The notes under the pieces: generated by a model
The model's input: only the letters and a program-made list of their open reading frames with translations
What the model was told of the DNA's origin: nothing
Database searches by the model: none
Made by a program: the position numbers and the translations under genes
Assembly (NCBI GenBank): GCA_902168115.1
Contig: CABHPB010000009.1
Location: forward strand, 1 to 64,000
Source: an uncultured Methylopila sp.
GTDB taxonomy: Bacteria; Pseudomonadota; Alphaproteobacteria; Rhizobiales; Methylopilaceae
Reading direction: 5' to 3'
DNA length: 64,000 nt
Part shown: positions 1 through 6,789 of the stretch, one piece after another
How positions within the stretch are numbered: the stretch's first letter is position 1
How the letters are laid out: each line of letters begins with the position of its first letter

Positions 1-57
1 GACGGCATACGAGATAGGAGTCCGTCTCGTGGGCTCGGAGATGTGTATAAGAGACAG
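1..57 (+). other. Illumina Nextera i7 adapter (non-genomic)
   Basis: These bases match the Nextera P7 adapter in order: the end of the P7 flow-cell sequence (1-15), an 8-base index AGGAGTCC (16-23, the primer form of index N705), the Nextera read-2 linker (24-38) and the 19-bp Tn5 mosaic end (39-57). Genomic sequence begins at about 58. ORFs that start inside this stretch are artefacts. This is untrimmed library sequence at a contig end. Confidence 0.97.
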
Positions 58-60
58 GCC

Positions 61-1458
61 TCACAGCCCGACGATCCGCGGCCCGGACCCCTTCGGGCCC
101 ATCATCAGCTGGGTCAGCGCCCAGACCAGCGCGTCGACGCGGTCGGGCGAGCGGCCGTTCGAGAGCCCGTCGAGGCCGAAGGCGGCCATCTCGTCCTCGA
201 GCGCGGGATGCGCGCCGACATGGGCGATGCGGCCCTGCGCGTAGAGCGCCGCGACCGGCTCGGCGCGCAGCCACTTTCCACGGGTCGCGCGCACCGCGAG
301 CACCGGGACGCCGGGGTCGAGCCCGGAAATCACCGAGCGCACCATCTCGCCGCCCTGGTTGACCTCCGCGACCAGCGCGTCGGCCTCGAGGCGCCGATAG
401 AGCGCGACGGCGCGCGCGGCCCAGACCTCGGGTTTGGCGCTCGCGACCGAGGCGTCCTCCAGCACATAGCCGCGGCCGTCCCGGCCGAGCCCGGCGGCGA
501 CGATCCCGCAGGCGTCGGAGCGTTTCGCGCCGCCGGCCGGCGGGTCGACCGCGACCACGACGCGGGCGAGCTCCGGCGCGGCCGGGACCCGCGTGCGCTC
601 GATCGTCTCGCGGGTCCAGAGCGCGTCCTCGCGGTCCTCCAACAATTCGCCGTCGAGCTCCTGCCGGCCGAGCCGCGTGCCGCGATAGGCGCCGACGACC
701 GCCTCCAGAAAGCTCGGGGCGAGGTTCGCGGCGTTGTCGCGCGTCGTCGCCCGCGTGGTCGCGACGCCCGCCGCGCCGACGAGCCGCTTCACCAGCGGGA
801 CGGCGCGCGGGGTGGTGGTCGCGACCTGGCGCGGCCGGCTCCCGAGCCTCAGCCCGAACTGCAGCATGTCCCAGACTTCCTCGCCCTGCCGCCACTTGCC
901 GATCTCGTCGGCCCAGGCAGCGTCGAACTGCGGTCCGCGCAACGCCTCCGGGTCCTCGGCCGAAAATCCCAGCGCCACCGCGCCGTTCGGCCAGACGAGG
1001 CGCCGGCGGCTCGCCTCGAAGGCGGGGCGCTCGCCGCGTCCGTGGATCCAGCGCAGGCCGGACGGCCCGTCGATCATCACCTCGCGCAGGTCCGCATAGC
1101 TTTCGGCGACGAGCGCGATGCGGCCGGCCTTGGCGGGAACGCAGCCCGGATGGCCGAGCGCGAGCCCCCTCACCCATTCGGCCCCGGCGCGCGTCTTGCC
1201 GGCGCCGCGCCCGCCGAGCACGAGCCACGTCGTCCAGTCGCCGGGGGGCGGAAGCTGGTCGTCGCGGGCGAAAAGCGTCCAGTCGCGCTCGAGCCGCGCC
1301 ATCTCCCGTCCCGAGAGCGAGGCGACGAAGGCGTCAGTGATCGCGCTGTTCGCGCAGCCTCTCCAGGCGTTCCGCAAGCGCTGCGCGGAAAGCGTCAAGA
1401 TCGGCGACGTCTCCGTCGCCGTCATCCTGTCCGGCGCGCACGGCCCGCTCCTCGTCAT
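61..1458 (-). CDS. Large terminase, gene transfer agent / phage type
   Basis: This is the ATPase-nuclease that packages DNA into a phage-like head. A Walker A motif GGRGAGKT is at residues 82-89 and a Walker B-like AWADE at 181-185. A C-terminal RNase H-fold nuclease region carries Asp at 305 (VAVDPPAGG) and a late DRVDALVWAL segment. The sequence resembles the DNA-packaging protein of alphaproteobacterial gene transfer agents (orfg2 in Rhodobacter capsulatus), which a prophage could also carry. The stop codon lies only three bases after the adapter, so the C-terminus is complete, but the expected portal gene falls off the contig. The start is uncertain: the longest frame overlaps the upstream gene by 125 bp, and ATG at 1425 or a later codon is possible. 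Confidence 0.85.
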   Translation of the reverse strand: MTRSGPCAPDRMTATETSPILTLSAQRLRNAWRGCANSAITDAFVASLSGREMARLERDWTLFARDDQLPPPGDWTTWLVLGGRGAGKTRAGAEWVRGLALGHPGCVPAKAGRIALVAESYADLREVMIDGPSGLRWIHGRGERPAFEASRRRLVWPNGAVALGFSAEDPEALRGPQFDAAWADEIGKWRQGEEVWDMLQFGLRLGSRPRQVATTTPRAVPLVKRLVGAAGVATTRATTRDNAANLAPSFLEAVVGAYRGTRLGRQELDGELLEDREDALWTRETIERTRVPAAPELARVVVAVDPPAGGAKRSDACGIVAAGLGRDGRGYVLEDASVASAKPEVWAARAVALYRRLEADALVAEVNQGGEMVRSVISGLDPGVPVLAVRATRGKWLRAEPVAALYAQGRIAHVGAHPALEDEMAAFGLDGLSNGRSPDRVDALVWALTQLMMGPKGSGPRIVGL

Positions 1459-1804
1459 ATCTGGCGAGCTCCCGCAGCGTTCTGACGAGGCTTGCGAGGC
1501 TGCGCGAGATCCGCTCGACCCCGTCGATGGTCTTCTCCGCCGCCTGCCCCATCGCGGCCTCGGCCGCGATGATCTCCCGCTCGATCCGGCCCCGCAGCGC
1601 GGCGACGACGTCCTGCCGGGGAACCGCCGCCGGCGTCCCCGCCCCGTTCGGGCGGGACCAGCCCTCGGCCGCGGCGCGGCGACGGAGCGTGGAGCGCGAG
1701 ACGCCGGAGAGCCCTGCGATCCGCGCCTCCGCGAGATCCGTCGCCTCGTAGAGCCGCCGCGCCTCGGCGAGCGTCTCGGGCGGCGTCGGACGGCCTCTGG
1801 GCAT
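1334..1804 (-). CDS. Putative small terminase / HTH DNA-binding protein
   Basis: A 156-residue protein directly upstream of the large terminase and overlapping its longest frame. Residues about 10-50 read as a helix-turn-helix (LAEARRLYEATDLAEARIAG, then [16 protein letters not shown]), followed by helical, charged segments. This layout fits a small terminase or GTA g1-like subunit that recognises DNA, but the family assignment comes mainly from position. ATG at 1804 is chosen over the longer frame because GGAGG lies a few bases upstream and the extra N-terminus looks non-coding. It is probably co-transcribed with the large subunit. Confidence 0.65.
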   Translation of the reverse strand: MPRGRPTPPETLAEARRLYEATDLAEARIAGLSGVSRSTLRRRAAAEGWSRPNGAGTPAAVPRQDVVAALRGRIEREIIAAEAAMGQAAEKTIDGVERISRSLASLVRTLRELARYDEERAVRAGQDDGDGDVADLDAFRAALAERLERLREQRDH

Positions 1805-1835
1805 CGGGCCTCCGACGGCTGCGCATGACGGGACG

Positions 1836-1870
1836 AAAAAAGGGCGCCGGGCCAATGAGGTCCGGCGCCT
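1836..1870 (-). terminator. Rho-independent terminator
   Basis: Read on the minus strand, a GC-rich stem of about 10 bp (GGCGCCGG arms) closes a short ATT-containing loop and is followed by six T residues. It lies just downstream of the small secreted protein gene ending at 1918 and upstream of the terminase pair, separating the two transcription units. Confidence 0.8.
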
Positions 1871-1878
1871 CGCGGGGC

Positions 1879-1902
1879 GTCATGCCCGGGCCTGACCCGG
1901 GC
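1879..1902. repeat. REP-type palindrome (GTCATGCCCGG family)
   Basis: An imperfect palindrome beginning GTCATGCCCGGG and closing with CCCGGGC. Close relatives lie at 22634-22661 and 22725-22751. This is the common extragenic palindrome of Hyphomicrobiales genomes and lies in a gap between genes. Confidence 0.7.
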
Positions 1903-1917
1903 GTGGGAGACGGCCGC

Positions 1918-2184
1918 TCAGCCCTGGTTGGCGTCGAAGCTGTTGTGCTCGCCGAGCACGGTGTTCGGCGTCCAGCTGCGGGCCGAGTCGAAGCGGGCCG
2001 TCACGGGCGCGCGGCCGCTGTTCAGGCTCATGCGCTCATAGATCGGGCGACGCGGCGCCGGCGCGGCGTGCGCGGTCCGCTCGACCACGACGGCCTTCTC
2101 GTAGGGATGATGATGAGCCGCGTCCGCGGCCACGACGCCGGTCGACAGCGCGAGCGCGCCCACGGCGATCAATGCAGGGATCAT
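1918..2184 (-). CDS. Small secreted protein, unknown function
   Basis: An 88-residue protein with an N-terminal signal-like segment (MIPALIAVGALALSTGVVAA, then DAAHHH). The mature part has no cysteine and no motif I recognise, and is rich in Arg, Ala and Ser. ATG at 2184 is chosen because GGAG sits 8 bases upstream and the signal peptide begins there; the longer frame adds only a basic low-complexity stretch. It has its own candidate promoter at 2401-2429 and a terminator at 1836-1870, so it appears monocistronic. Confidence 0.65.
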   Translation of the reverse strand: MIPALIAVGALALSTGVVAADAAHHHPYEKAVVVERTAHAAPAPRRPIYERMSLNSGRAPVTARFDSARSWTPNTVLGEHNSFDANQG

Positions 2185-2400
2185 GTCAGTCACTCCAGGT
2201 CCGGCCCGAGGGCGTCGGCGCCAATGTCGGCGTCCTGGCCTGGCGTCGATCTGGTGGTCTCGCTGCGCCGCAGCAACGGGCCTTGCGGCATCGCAGCGAT
2301 GCCGAGGCATGCGACGGCGGCGCGGCTAAATCCAACTTCCGACGTGGCTTCGGCGCGAAACCGCCGGCATCCCCGCGACGCAACTGTGGAGCATGCCAGG

Positions 2401-2429
2401 ACCCTACACGACGAGCGTCACGCTGTCAA
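2401..2429 (-). promoter_or_regulatory. Candidate sigma-70 promoter with long leader
   Basis: On the minus strand TTGACA (2429-2424) is followed after 17 bp by TAGGGT (2406-2401). The -35 box is a perfect match and the -10 box is partial. It points toward the small secreted gene starting at 2184 and would give a leader of about 210 nt. Apart from this promoter and the palindrome at 2438-2451, I see nothing in the gap from 2185 to 2528. Confidence 0.5.
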
Positions 2430-2437
2430 TGCTTATT

Positions 2438-2451
2438 TTCCTAGCTAGGAA
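2438..2451. promoter_or_regulatory. Perfect 14-bp palindrome (possible operator)
   Basis: TTCCTAGCTAGGAA is perfectly self-complementary and lies in an AT-rich patch that stands out from the GC-rich surroundings. It sits 8 bp upstream of the -35 box at 2424-2429, where an activator or dimeric regulator could bind. No protein is known for it here. Confidence 0.4.
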
Positions 2452-2528
2452 TTTTAGTTCTGAACGGGTGCCGCGCGAAGCCGTGGCGCCAGCCGCTCCC
2501 GCTTTTCGACGCGTCCGAGTAAGACGCG

Positions 2529-2969
2529 TCACTCCGCGGCGACGCGCAGCGCCTCGGAGCTCTCATCCCCCTCCCCGTCGAACCGCCGCCGCGCCTCGGC
2601 GATCGCCGCGCCGTTGCCGTGCGCCCAGCCGGCGAGCGCCACCGCGTGGCCCTGCAGCGAGCGGCCGAGCGACGTCAGCTCGTAGTCGACGCGCGGCGGG
2701 ATGGTCGGGGTGACGGTGCGGGTGACGAGCCCGTCGCGCTCGAGCCCGCGCAGGGTGAGCGTCAGCATGCGCTGCGAGATCCCGCCGATCATGCGCTTCA
2801 GCTCGGAGAACCGCTTCGAGCCGTCGCTGAGGAACATGACGACCAGCAGGCTCCACTTGTCGCCGACCCGCGCCAGCACCGAATTGACCATCCGGCAGCC
2901 TTCGCTCTCGGCCCCGTCATAGCCATTCAGAGGGCCCGAGGCAGGCACATCCGTGTGACCCGGTTTCAA
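2529..2969 (-). CDS. HxlR/DUF24-family transcriptional regulator
   Basis: A 146-residue winged-helix regulator. The HxlR signature runs from Cys25 through VLARVGDKWSLLVV to KRFSELKRMIGGISQRMLT and the wing region PPRVDYELTSLG. TTG at 2969 is the likely start because AAGGAGG lies 7 bases upstream; the longer ATG frame would read through this site. A single cysteine just before the winged helix is the redox-sensing position in quinone- and diamide-responsive members such as Bacillus YodB, which represses azoreductase genes. The gene is divergent from azoR across 78 bp, so regulation of azoR is a reasonable inference. Confidence 0.85.
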   Translation of the reverse strand: MKPGHTDVPASGPLNGYDGAESEGCRMVNSVLARVGDKWSLLVVMFLSDGSKRFSELKRMIGGISQRMLTLTLRGLERDGLVTRTVTPTIPPRVDYELTSLGRSLQGHAVALAGWAHGNGAAIAEARRRFDGEGDESSEALRVAAE

Positions 2970-3014
2970 AAAAGTGCCTCCTTGCGCTCGTTCTCTTAGG
3001 GTAACTAATAGGTA

Positions 3015-3037
3015 CTCGGTCAAAAATCCATACCGAG
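3015..3037. promoter_or_regulatory. Inverted repeat in the hxlR-azoR intergenic region
   Basis: CTCGGT (3015-3020) and ACCGAG (3032-3037) form an inverted repeat with an 11-bp spacer just before the azoR ribosome site. It is placed where a repressor from the divergent HxlR-family gene would control azoR. Binding is inferred from position only. Confidence 0.45.
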
Positions 3038-3047
3038 GACATCATCC

Positions 3048-3662
3048 ATGAACCTGCTCCATATCGACGCCAGCATCCTTGGCGAGGCTTCCGTCAGCCG
3101 CACGCTTTCCGCCGCCGCCGTCCAGCGCGTCGCGGCCGAGCATCCCGGCCTGAACATCGTCCGGCGCGACCTCGCTTCCGCCCCGATCGCCCATCTCACC
3201 GGCGCGCATCTCGCCGCCTCCGCGCCGGGCGTGGAGGTCTCCCCGCAGGTCCGCGCCGAGGTCGAGGACGGGGCGCGCGCCCTGGAGGAGTTTCTCGCCG
3301 CCGACGTCGTGGTGATCGGCGCGCCGATGTACAATTTCGGCGTTCCGAGCCAGCTGAAGGCCTGGATCGACCGGATCGCCGTCGCCGGCAAGACGTTCAA
3401 ATACGGCGAAGACGGGCGCCCGGTCGGCCTCGCCGGCGGCAAGCGCGTCGTCGTCGCGCTCTCGCGAGGCGGCTATTACGGGCCCGAGACGCCGATGGCG
3501 ACGGCCGAGCACGCCGAGAGCTATCTGAGGGCCGTGTTCGCCTTCATGGGCGTGACCGACCTCGAAATCATTCGCGCCGAAGGCGTCGCCGTCGGTCCTG
3601 ACGTGCGGGCGAAGGCAATCGAGCAGGCGCTCGGCGACGTGCGCCGGCTCGAGGCTGCGTGA
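3048..3662 (+). CDS. azoR: FMN-dependent NADH-azoreductase
   Basis: A 204-residue flavodoxin-fold enzyme that reduces azo compounds and quinones with NADH using FMN, in the cytosol. It shows the family pattern [20 protein letters not shown] at the N-terminus, [17 protein letters not shown] in the FMN-binding middle, and SRGGYY near residue 140. Length equals that of E. coli AzoR (201). A GAGGAC ribosome site precedes ATG at 3048. Divergence from an HxlR-family regulator suggests induction by electrophiles such as quinones, as for related pairs in other bacteria. Confidence 0.93.
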   Translation: MNLLHIDASILGEASVSRTLSAAAVQRVAAEHPGLNIVRRDLASAPIAHLTGAHLAASAPGVEVSPQVRAEVEDGARALEEFLAADVVVIGAPMYNFGVPSQLKAWIDRIAVAGKTFKYGEDGRPVGLAGGKRVVVALSRGGYYGPETPMATAEHAESYLRAVFAFMGVTDLEIIRAEGVAVGPDVRAKAIEQALGDVRRLEAA

Positions 3663-3723
3663 CGCCTGCTTCGGCGCGCCTCGCCTCAAGCGAATAGTTA
3701 GCCGAAAGACCAAAGCATCCGGG

Positions 3724-3754
3724 TCAGGACATCGCGCCGTGCGTGGTGTCCTGA
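3724..3754. repeat. Inverted repeat after azoR
   Basis: TCAGGACA (3724-3731) and TGTCCTGA (3747-3754) are perfect 8-bp arms around a 15-nt loop. It may end the azoR transcript, but no T-run follows, or it may be an operator for the downstream secreted-protein genes. Confidence 0.4.
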
Positions 3755-3814
3755 TCTGTCCTGCCCCTGTATTCGGGCAGCTCATATCGTAAAAAACGTA
3801 GCAAATACGTAGTT

Positions 3815-3869
3815 CTCCCGATGCGCGTATTGCGGGAGGAGAGATTGTTCCCTCCTCGCATAGGGGAGG
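3815..3869 (+). promoter_or_regulatory. Candidate fold-switching leader masking a ribosome site
   Basis: Four segments can pair in alternative ways. Segment 1 (CTCCCG, 3815-3820) pairs with segment 2 (CGGGAG, 3833-3838). Segment 2 (GAGGAG, 3836-3841) can instead pair with segment 3 (CTCCTC, 3852-3857). Segment 3 (CCTCCTC, 3851-3857) can pair over 7 bp, one of them G-U, with segment 4 (GGGGAGG, 3863-3869), which contains the ribosome-binding site of the gene starting at 3877. Pairing 1:2 plus 3:4 would hide the site; pairing 2:3 would expose it. The complementarity is plain; regulation is inferred. Confidence 0.4.
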
Positions 3870-3876
3870 ATCCCAA

Positions 3877-4683
3877 ATGAACATGCGCATCTCAGGGCTC
3901 TGCGCCGCCGTGGCCCTCGGCCTCGCGGCCTCACCCGCCGCAAGCGCAGAGAACGCCAACAAAGCACCGGCGGCCGCCGTCACGCCTCAGGCGATCACGA
4001 CCTCCAGCGCCGCCCAGGTCTTCATCCCGGTGACCCCGTGCCGCGCCTTCGGCGGCCAGGCCATCTCCACGCCCAACACCGGCAAGGACTTCTTCATGTC
4101 CGGCGCGGTGAACATGACGGCCCAGGGCGGACCGGCCGGCGGCTGCGGCGTTCCGAGCAACGCCATCGCGGTCTCGTTCAACCTTTCGGCGGGCGTGTCG
4201 ACGGCCCAAGGGTTCCTGACGGCCTACGCGACCGGGACCACCCGGCCCAACATGGCCTCTCTGAACTACAAGACCGATCCCGCCACCTCCGGCAGCATCG
4301 TCACCCTCGGCACCAGCGGCAAGATCACCGTCTTCGCCTCGTCGGCGACCCGCGTCAGCGGCGACATCACCGGATACTTCCTTCCCGGCGTCCTGTCGGC
4401 ATCGATCTTCGCGGACGGCACCGTCAACCGGGGCGAGGGCGTCGACGCCGCGACCACCCAGCGGTTCTCCGCGGGCACCTATGAGGTCGGCTTCACCCGC
4501 GACATCACCGAGTGCTTCTACCAGCTGAAAGCCGGCGAAGGCGGCATCGGCGGCGCAACGCCCCGGCTGACCGGCGTGACGCGGCGGTCCGGCAATCCGA
4601 ACGGCGTTTTCGTTCAGATCAGGGACAACACCGCCACCAACATCGATAGCGACTTCTTCGTCACGGTCACCTGCGGCAAGTGA
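3877..4683 (+). CDS. Secreted two-domain protein, tandem paralogue 1
   Basis: A 268-residue exported protein with a signal peptide cleaved near residue 24 (SPAASA). Residues 50-170 form a domain with [36 protein letters not shown] and DITGYF. Residues 175-268 form a second domain with [24 protein letters not shown] and GNPNGVF. Both resemble domains I recall from secreted proteins of Actinobacteria and Acidobacteria that have no assigned function. Four cysteines (55, 90, 213, 266) recur in all three copies and could form disulfides. GGAGG precedes the ATG but lies inside a possible hairpin. No terminator follows, so read-through into paralogue 2 is possible. Confidence 0.8.
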   Translation: MNMRISGLCAAVALGLAASPAASAENANKAPAAAVTPQAITTSSAAQVFIPVTPCRAFGGQAISTPNTGKDFFMSGAVNMTAQGGPAGGCGVPSNAIAVSFNLSAGVSTAQGFLTAYATGTTRPNMASLNYKTDPATSGSIVTLGTSGKITVFASSATRVSGDITGYFLPGVLSASIFADGTVNRGEGVDAATTQRFSAGTYEVGFTRDITECFYQLKAGEGGIGGATPRLTGVTRRSGNPNGVFVQIRDNTATNIDSDFFVTVTCGK

Positions 4684-4817
4684 TCTTCGAACGTTTGGAA
4701 AAATCCACCGCGAGTGGCCGATCTTCGGATGTGGACTGAAGAATAGATCGCCCCAGCGAGAGATCCAAAACTTCGATCGATCATTTGCGCACATCAAATA
4801 AGAAGAGGCATCCCAAA

Positions 4818-5648
4818 ATGAACACGCGCATCTCCGGACTTTGCGCCGTCGCGGCGCTCGCCCTTGCGGTCTCGCCGGCGCTCAGCGCCGAGAGAAACAT
4901 CAACAACCCCTCCGGCAAGGCGTCGGCGGCGGACGTTTCGCCTCAGGCGATCACCACCTCGAGCGCCAGCCAGATCTTCATTCCGATCACGCCTTGCCGC
5001 GCCTTCGGCGGCCAGGCCATCTCGACGCCCAACACGAGCAAGGACTTCTTCGTCGCCGGCGCGGTCAACATGACCGCTCAGGGCGGACCGGCCGGCGGCT
5101 GCGGGGTTCCGGCCAACGCCATCGCCGTCTCGTTCAACCTGTCGGCCGGCGTCTCGACGGCCCAGGGCTTCCTGACGGCGTTCCAGACAGGGACGACGCG
5201 CCCCAACATGGCCTCGCTGAACTACAAGACCAATCCGGCGACGTCCGGAAGCATCGTCGTCCTCGGCACCAGCGGCAAGATCACCGTCTTCGCCTCGTCG
5301 GCCACCCGCGTCAGCGGCGACATCACCGGTTACTTCCTCCCGGCCGTCACCTCGGCCTCGATCTTCGGCGCCGACGGCACCGTCAACCGGGGCGAAGGCG
5401 TCGACACGAACGCCTCGGCCACATCGCGTCTCTCCACCGGCACCTACCAGGTCGGCTTCACCCGCGACATCACCGAATGCTTCTTCCAGGTGACGGCGGG
5501 CGAAGGCGGCATCGGCAGCGCGACGCCGCGCACGACCGGCGTCACGCGGCGGTCGGGCAATCCGAACGGCGTGTTCGTCCGGATCACCGACAACACCGGC
5601 GCGAGCGTCGACAACGACTTCTTCGTGACGGTCAGCTGCGGCAAGTGA
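4818..5648 (+). CDS. Secreted two-domain protein, tandem paralogue 2
   Basis: A 276-residue copy of the preceding gene, with the same signal peptide plan, the same four cysteines and long near-identical blocks such as [20 protein letters not shown] and [10 protein letters not shown]. It differs mainly in the region after the signal peptide (NNPSGKASAADVSPQ) and around [19 protein letters not shown] at 4818 is chosen because it aligns with the starts of the other copies; the upstream in-frame ATG at 4785 adds a basic stretch before the signal peptide. A clear terminator follows at 5668-5699. Confidence 0.8.
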   Translation: MNTRISGLCAVAALALAVSPALSAERNINNPSGKASAADVSPQAITTSSASQIFIPITPCRAFGGQAISTPNTSKDFFVAGAVNMTAQGGPAGGCGVPANAIAVSFNLSAGVSTAQGFLTAFQTGTTRPNMASLNYKTNPATSGSIVVLGTSGKITVFASSATRVSGDITGYFLPAVTSASIFGADGTVNRGEGVDTNASATSRLSTGTYQVGFTRDITECFFQVTAGEGGIGSATPRTTGVTRRSGNPNGVFVRITDNTGASVDNDFFVTVSCGK

Positions 5649-5667
5649 CGCGGCGCCGCTGACAAGC

Positions 5668-5699
5668 AGAAGGTCGGCCGTCGAGGCGGCCGACCTTCT
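5668..5699 (+). terminator. Rho-independent terminator after paralogue 2
   Basis: AGAAGGTCGGCCG and CGGCCGACCTTCT are perfect 13-bp arms around a 6-nt loop, 20 bp after the stop codon. The T-run is short (CCTTCTCCT), so strength is moderate. A perfectly symmetric stem could act in both directions. Confidence 0.7.
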
Positions 5700-5807
5700 C
5701 CTGCAGGAGCATCCGAGCGAGCGAGCCTGGATCGGGTCCTGATTTCCCGACGCGCGCCCGCCCCGGAAAATGCATTCAGCCTTCGCCCTCAAAGGGAGGA
5801 AACCGTC

Positions 5808-6635
5808 ATGAACATGCGCGTTTCGCTGCTCTGCGCCGTCGCGACGCTCGCCTTCGCCGGCTCGCCTGCGCTGAGCGCCGGGAAGAACGTCAACAACGCC
5901 TCCGGCAAGGCCTCGGCGGCCGTCCCATCGCCTCAGGCGATCAACGTCTCCAGCGCCGCCCAGCACTTCATCCCGATCACGCCCTGCCGCGCCTTCGGCG
6001 GGCAGGCGATCTCCACGCCGAACACCAGCAAGATCTTCTTCGTCTCCGGCGTGATCGACATGACCCCGCAGGGCGGGCCGGCCGCCGGATGCGGCGTGCC
6101 GAGCAGCGCCATCGCGGTCTCGTTCAACCTGTCGGCCGGCGTCTCGACGGCCCAGGGGTTCCTGACCGCCTACGCGACCGGAACCACGCGGCCTAACATG
6201 GCCTCGCTCAACTACAAGACCAACCCGGCCACCTCCGGAAGCGTGGTCACGCTCGGCACCGACGGCACGATCACCGTCTTCGCATCGTCTGCGACGCGCG
6301 TCAGCGGCGACATCACCGGCTACTTCATCCCGGCCGTCACATCCGCCTCGATTTTCGCGGACGGCACCGTCAACCGGGGCGAAGGCGTCACCACGGACGC
6401 GGCCTTCACCTCGCGGCTCTCCACCGGCACCTACCAGGTCGGCTTCACCCGCGACATCACGGAATGCTTCTTCAACGTGACGGCCGGCGAAGGCGGCATC
6501 GGCGGCGCAACGCCCCGGGTGACCGGCGTCACGCGGCGGTCGGGCAACCCGAACGGCGTTTTCGTGAGGCTCACCGACAACACGGGAACCAGCATCGACA
6601 ACGACTTCTTCATCTCGGTTTTCTGCGGAAAGTGA
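5808..6635 (+). CDS. Secreted two-domain protein, tandem paralogue 3
   Basis: A 275-residue third copy with the same domain order and cysteine positions. The post-signal linker ([17 protein letters not shown]) resembles copy 2 more than copy 1, suggesting the duplications were sequential. GGGAGG lies 8 bases before ATG at 5808. Conserved blocks include [17 protein letters not shown] and [12 protein letters not shown]. The function is unknown; extracellular or periplasmic location is inferred from the signal peptide and cysteines. A strong terminator follows. Confidence 0.8.
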   Translation: MNMRVSLLCAVATLAFAGSPALSAGKNVNNASGKASAAVPSPQAINVSSAAQHFIPITPCRAFGGQAISTPNTSKIFFVSGVIDMTPQGGPAAGCGVPSSAIAVSFNLSAGVSTAQGFLTAYATGTTRPNMASLNYKTNPATSGSVVTLGTDGTITVFASSATRVSGDITGYFIPAVTSASIFADGTVNRGEGVTTDAAFTSRLSTGTYQVGFTRDITECFFNVTAGEGGIGGATPRVTGVTRRSGNPNGVFVRLTDNTGTSIDNDFFISVFCGK

Positions 6636-6655
6636 TCTGACACTTGCGGACGACG

Positions 6656-6690
6656 GAAAGGCCGGCCGGCGACGGCCGGCCTTTCTCGTT
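6656..6690 (+). terminator. Rho-independent terminator after paralogue 3
   Basis: GAAAGGCCGGCC and GGCCGGCCTTTC are perfect 12-bp arms around a 6-nt loop, followed by TCGTT. It ends the three-gene secreted-protein block before the transporter gene. Confidence 0.8.
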
Positions 6691-6789
6691 GCGACAGGCA
6701 TGGGCGGCGGCCTTGCCGCGCGTTTTCTGCGGCCGATATCTCCCTCACGGCTTCGTGAAGAAAGCCGCGCATGCGAGGGAGCGACTCCT

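Noticed and set aside
3877-6635. Repeated DNA blocks that could be a repeat array or CRISPR
   Set aside because: The repeats are about 900 bp units that translate into complete homologous proteins; there are no short spacers.
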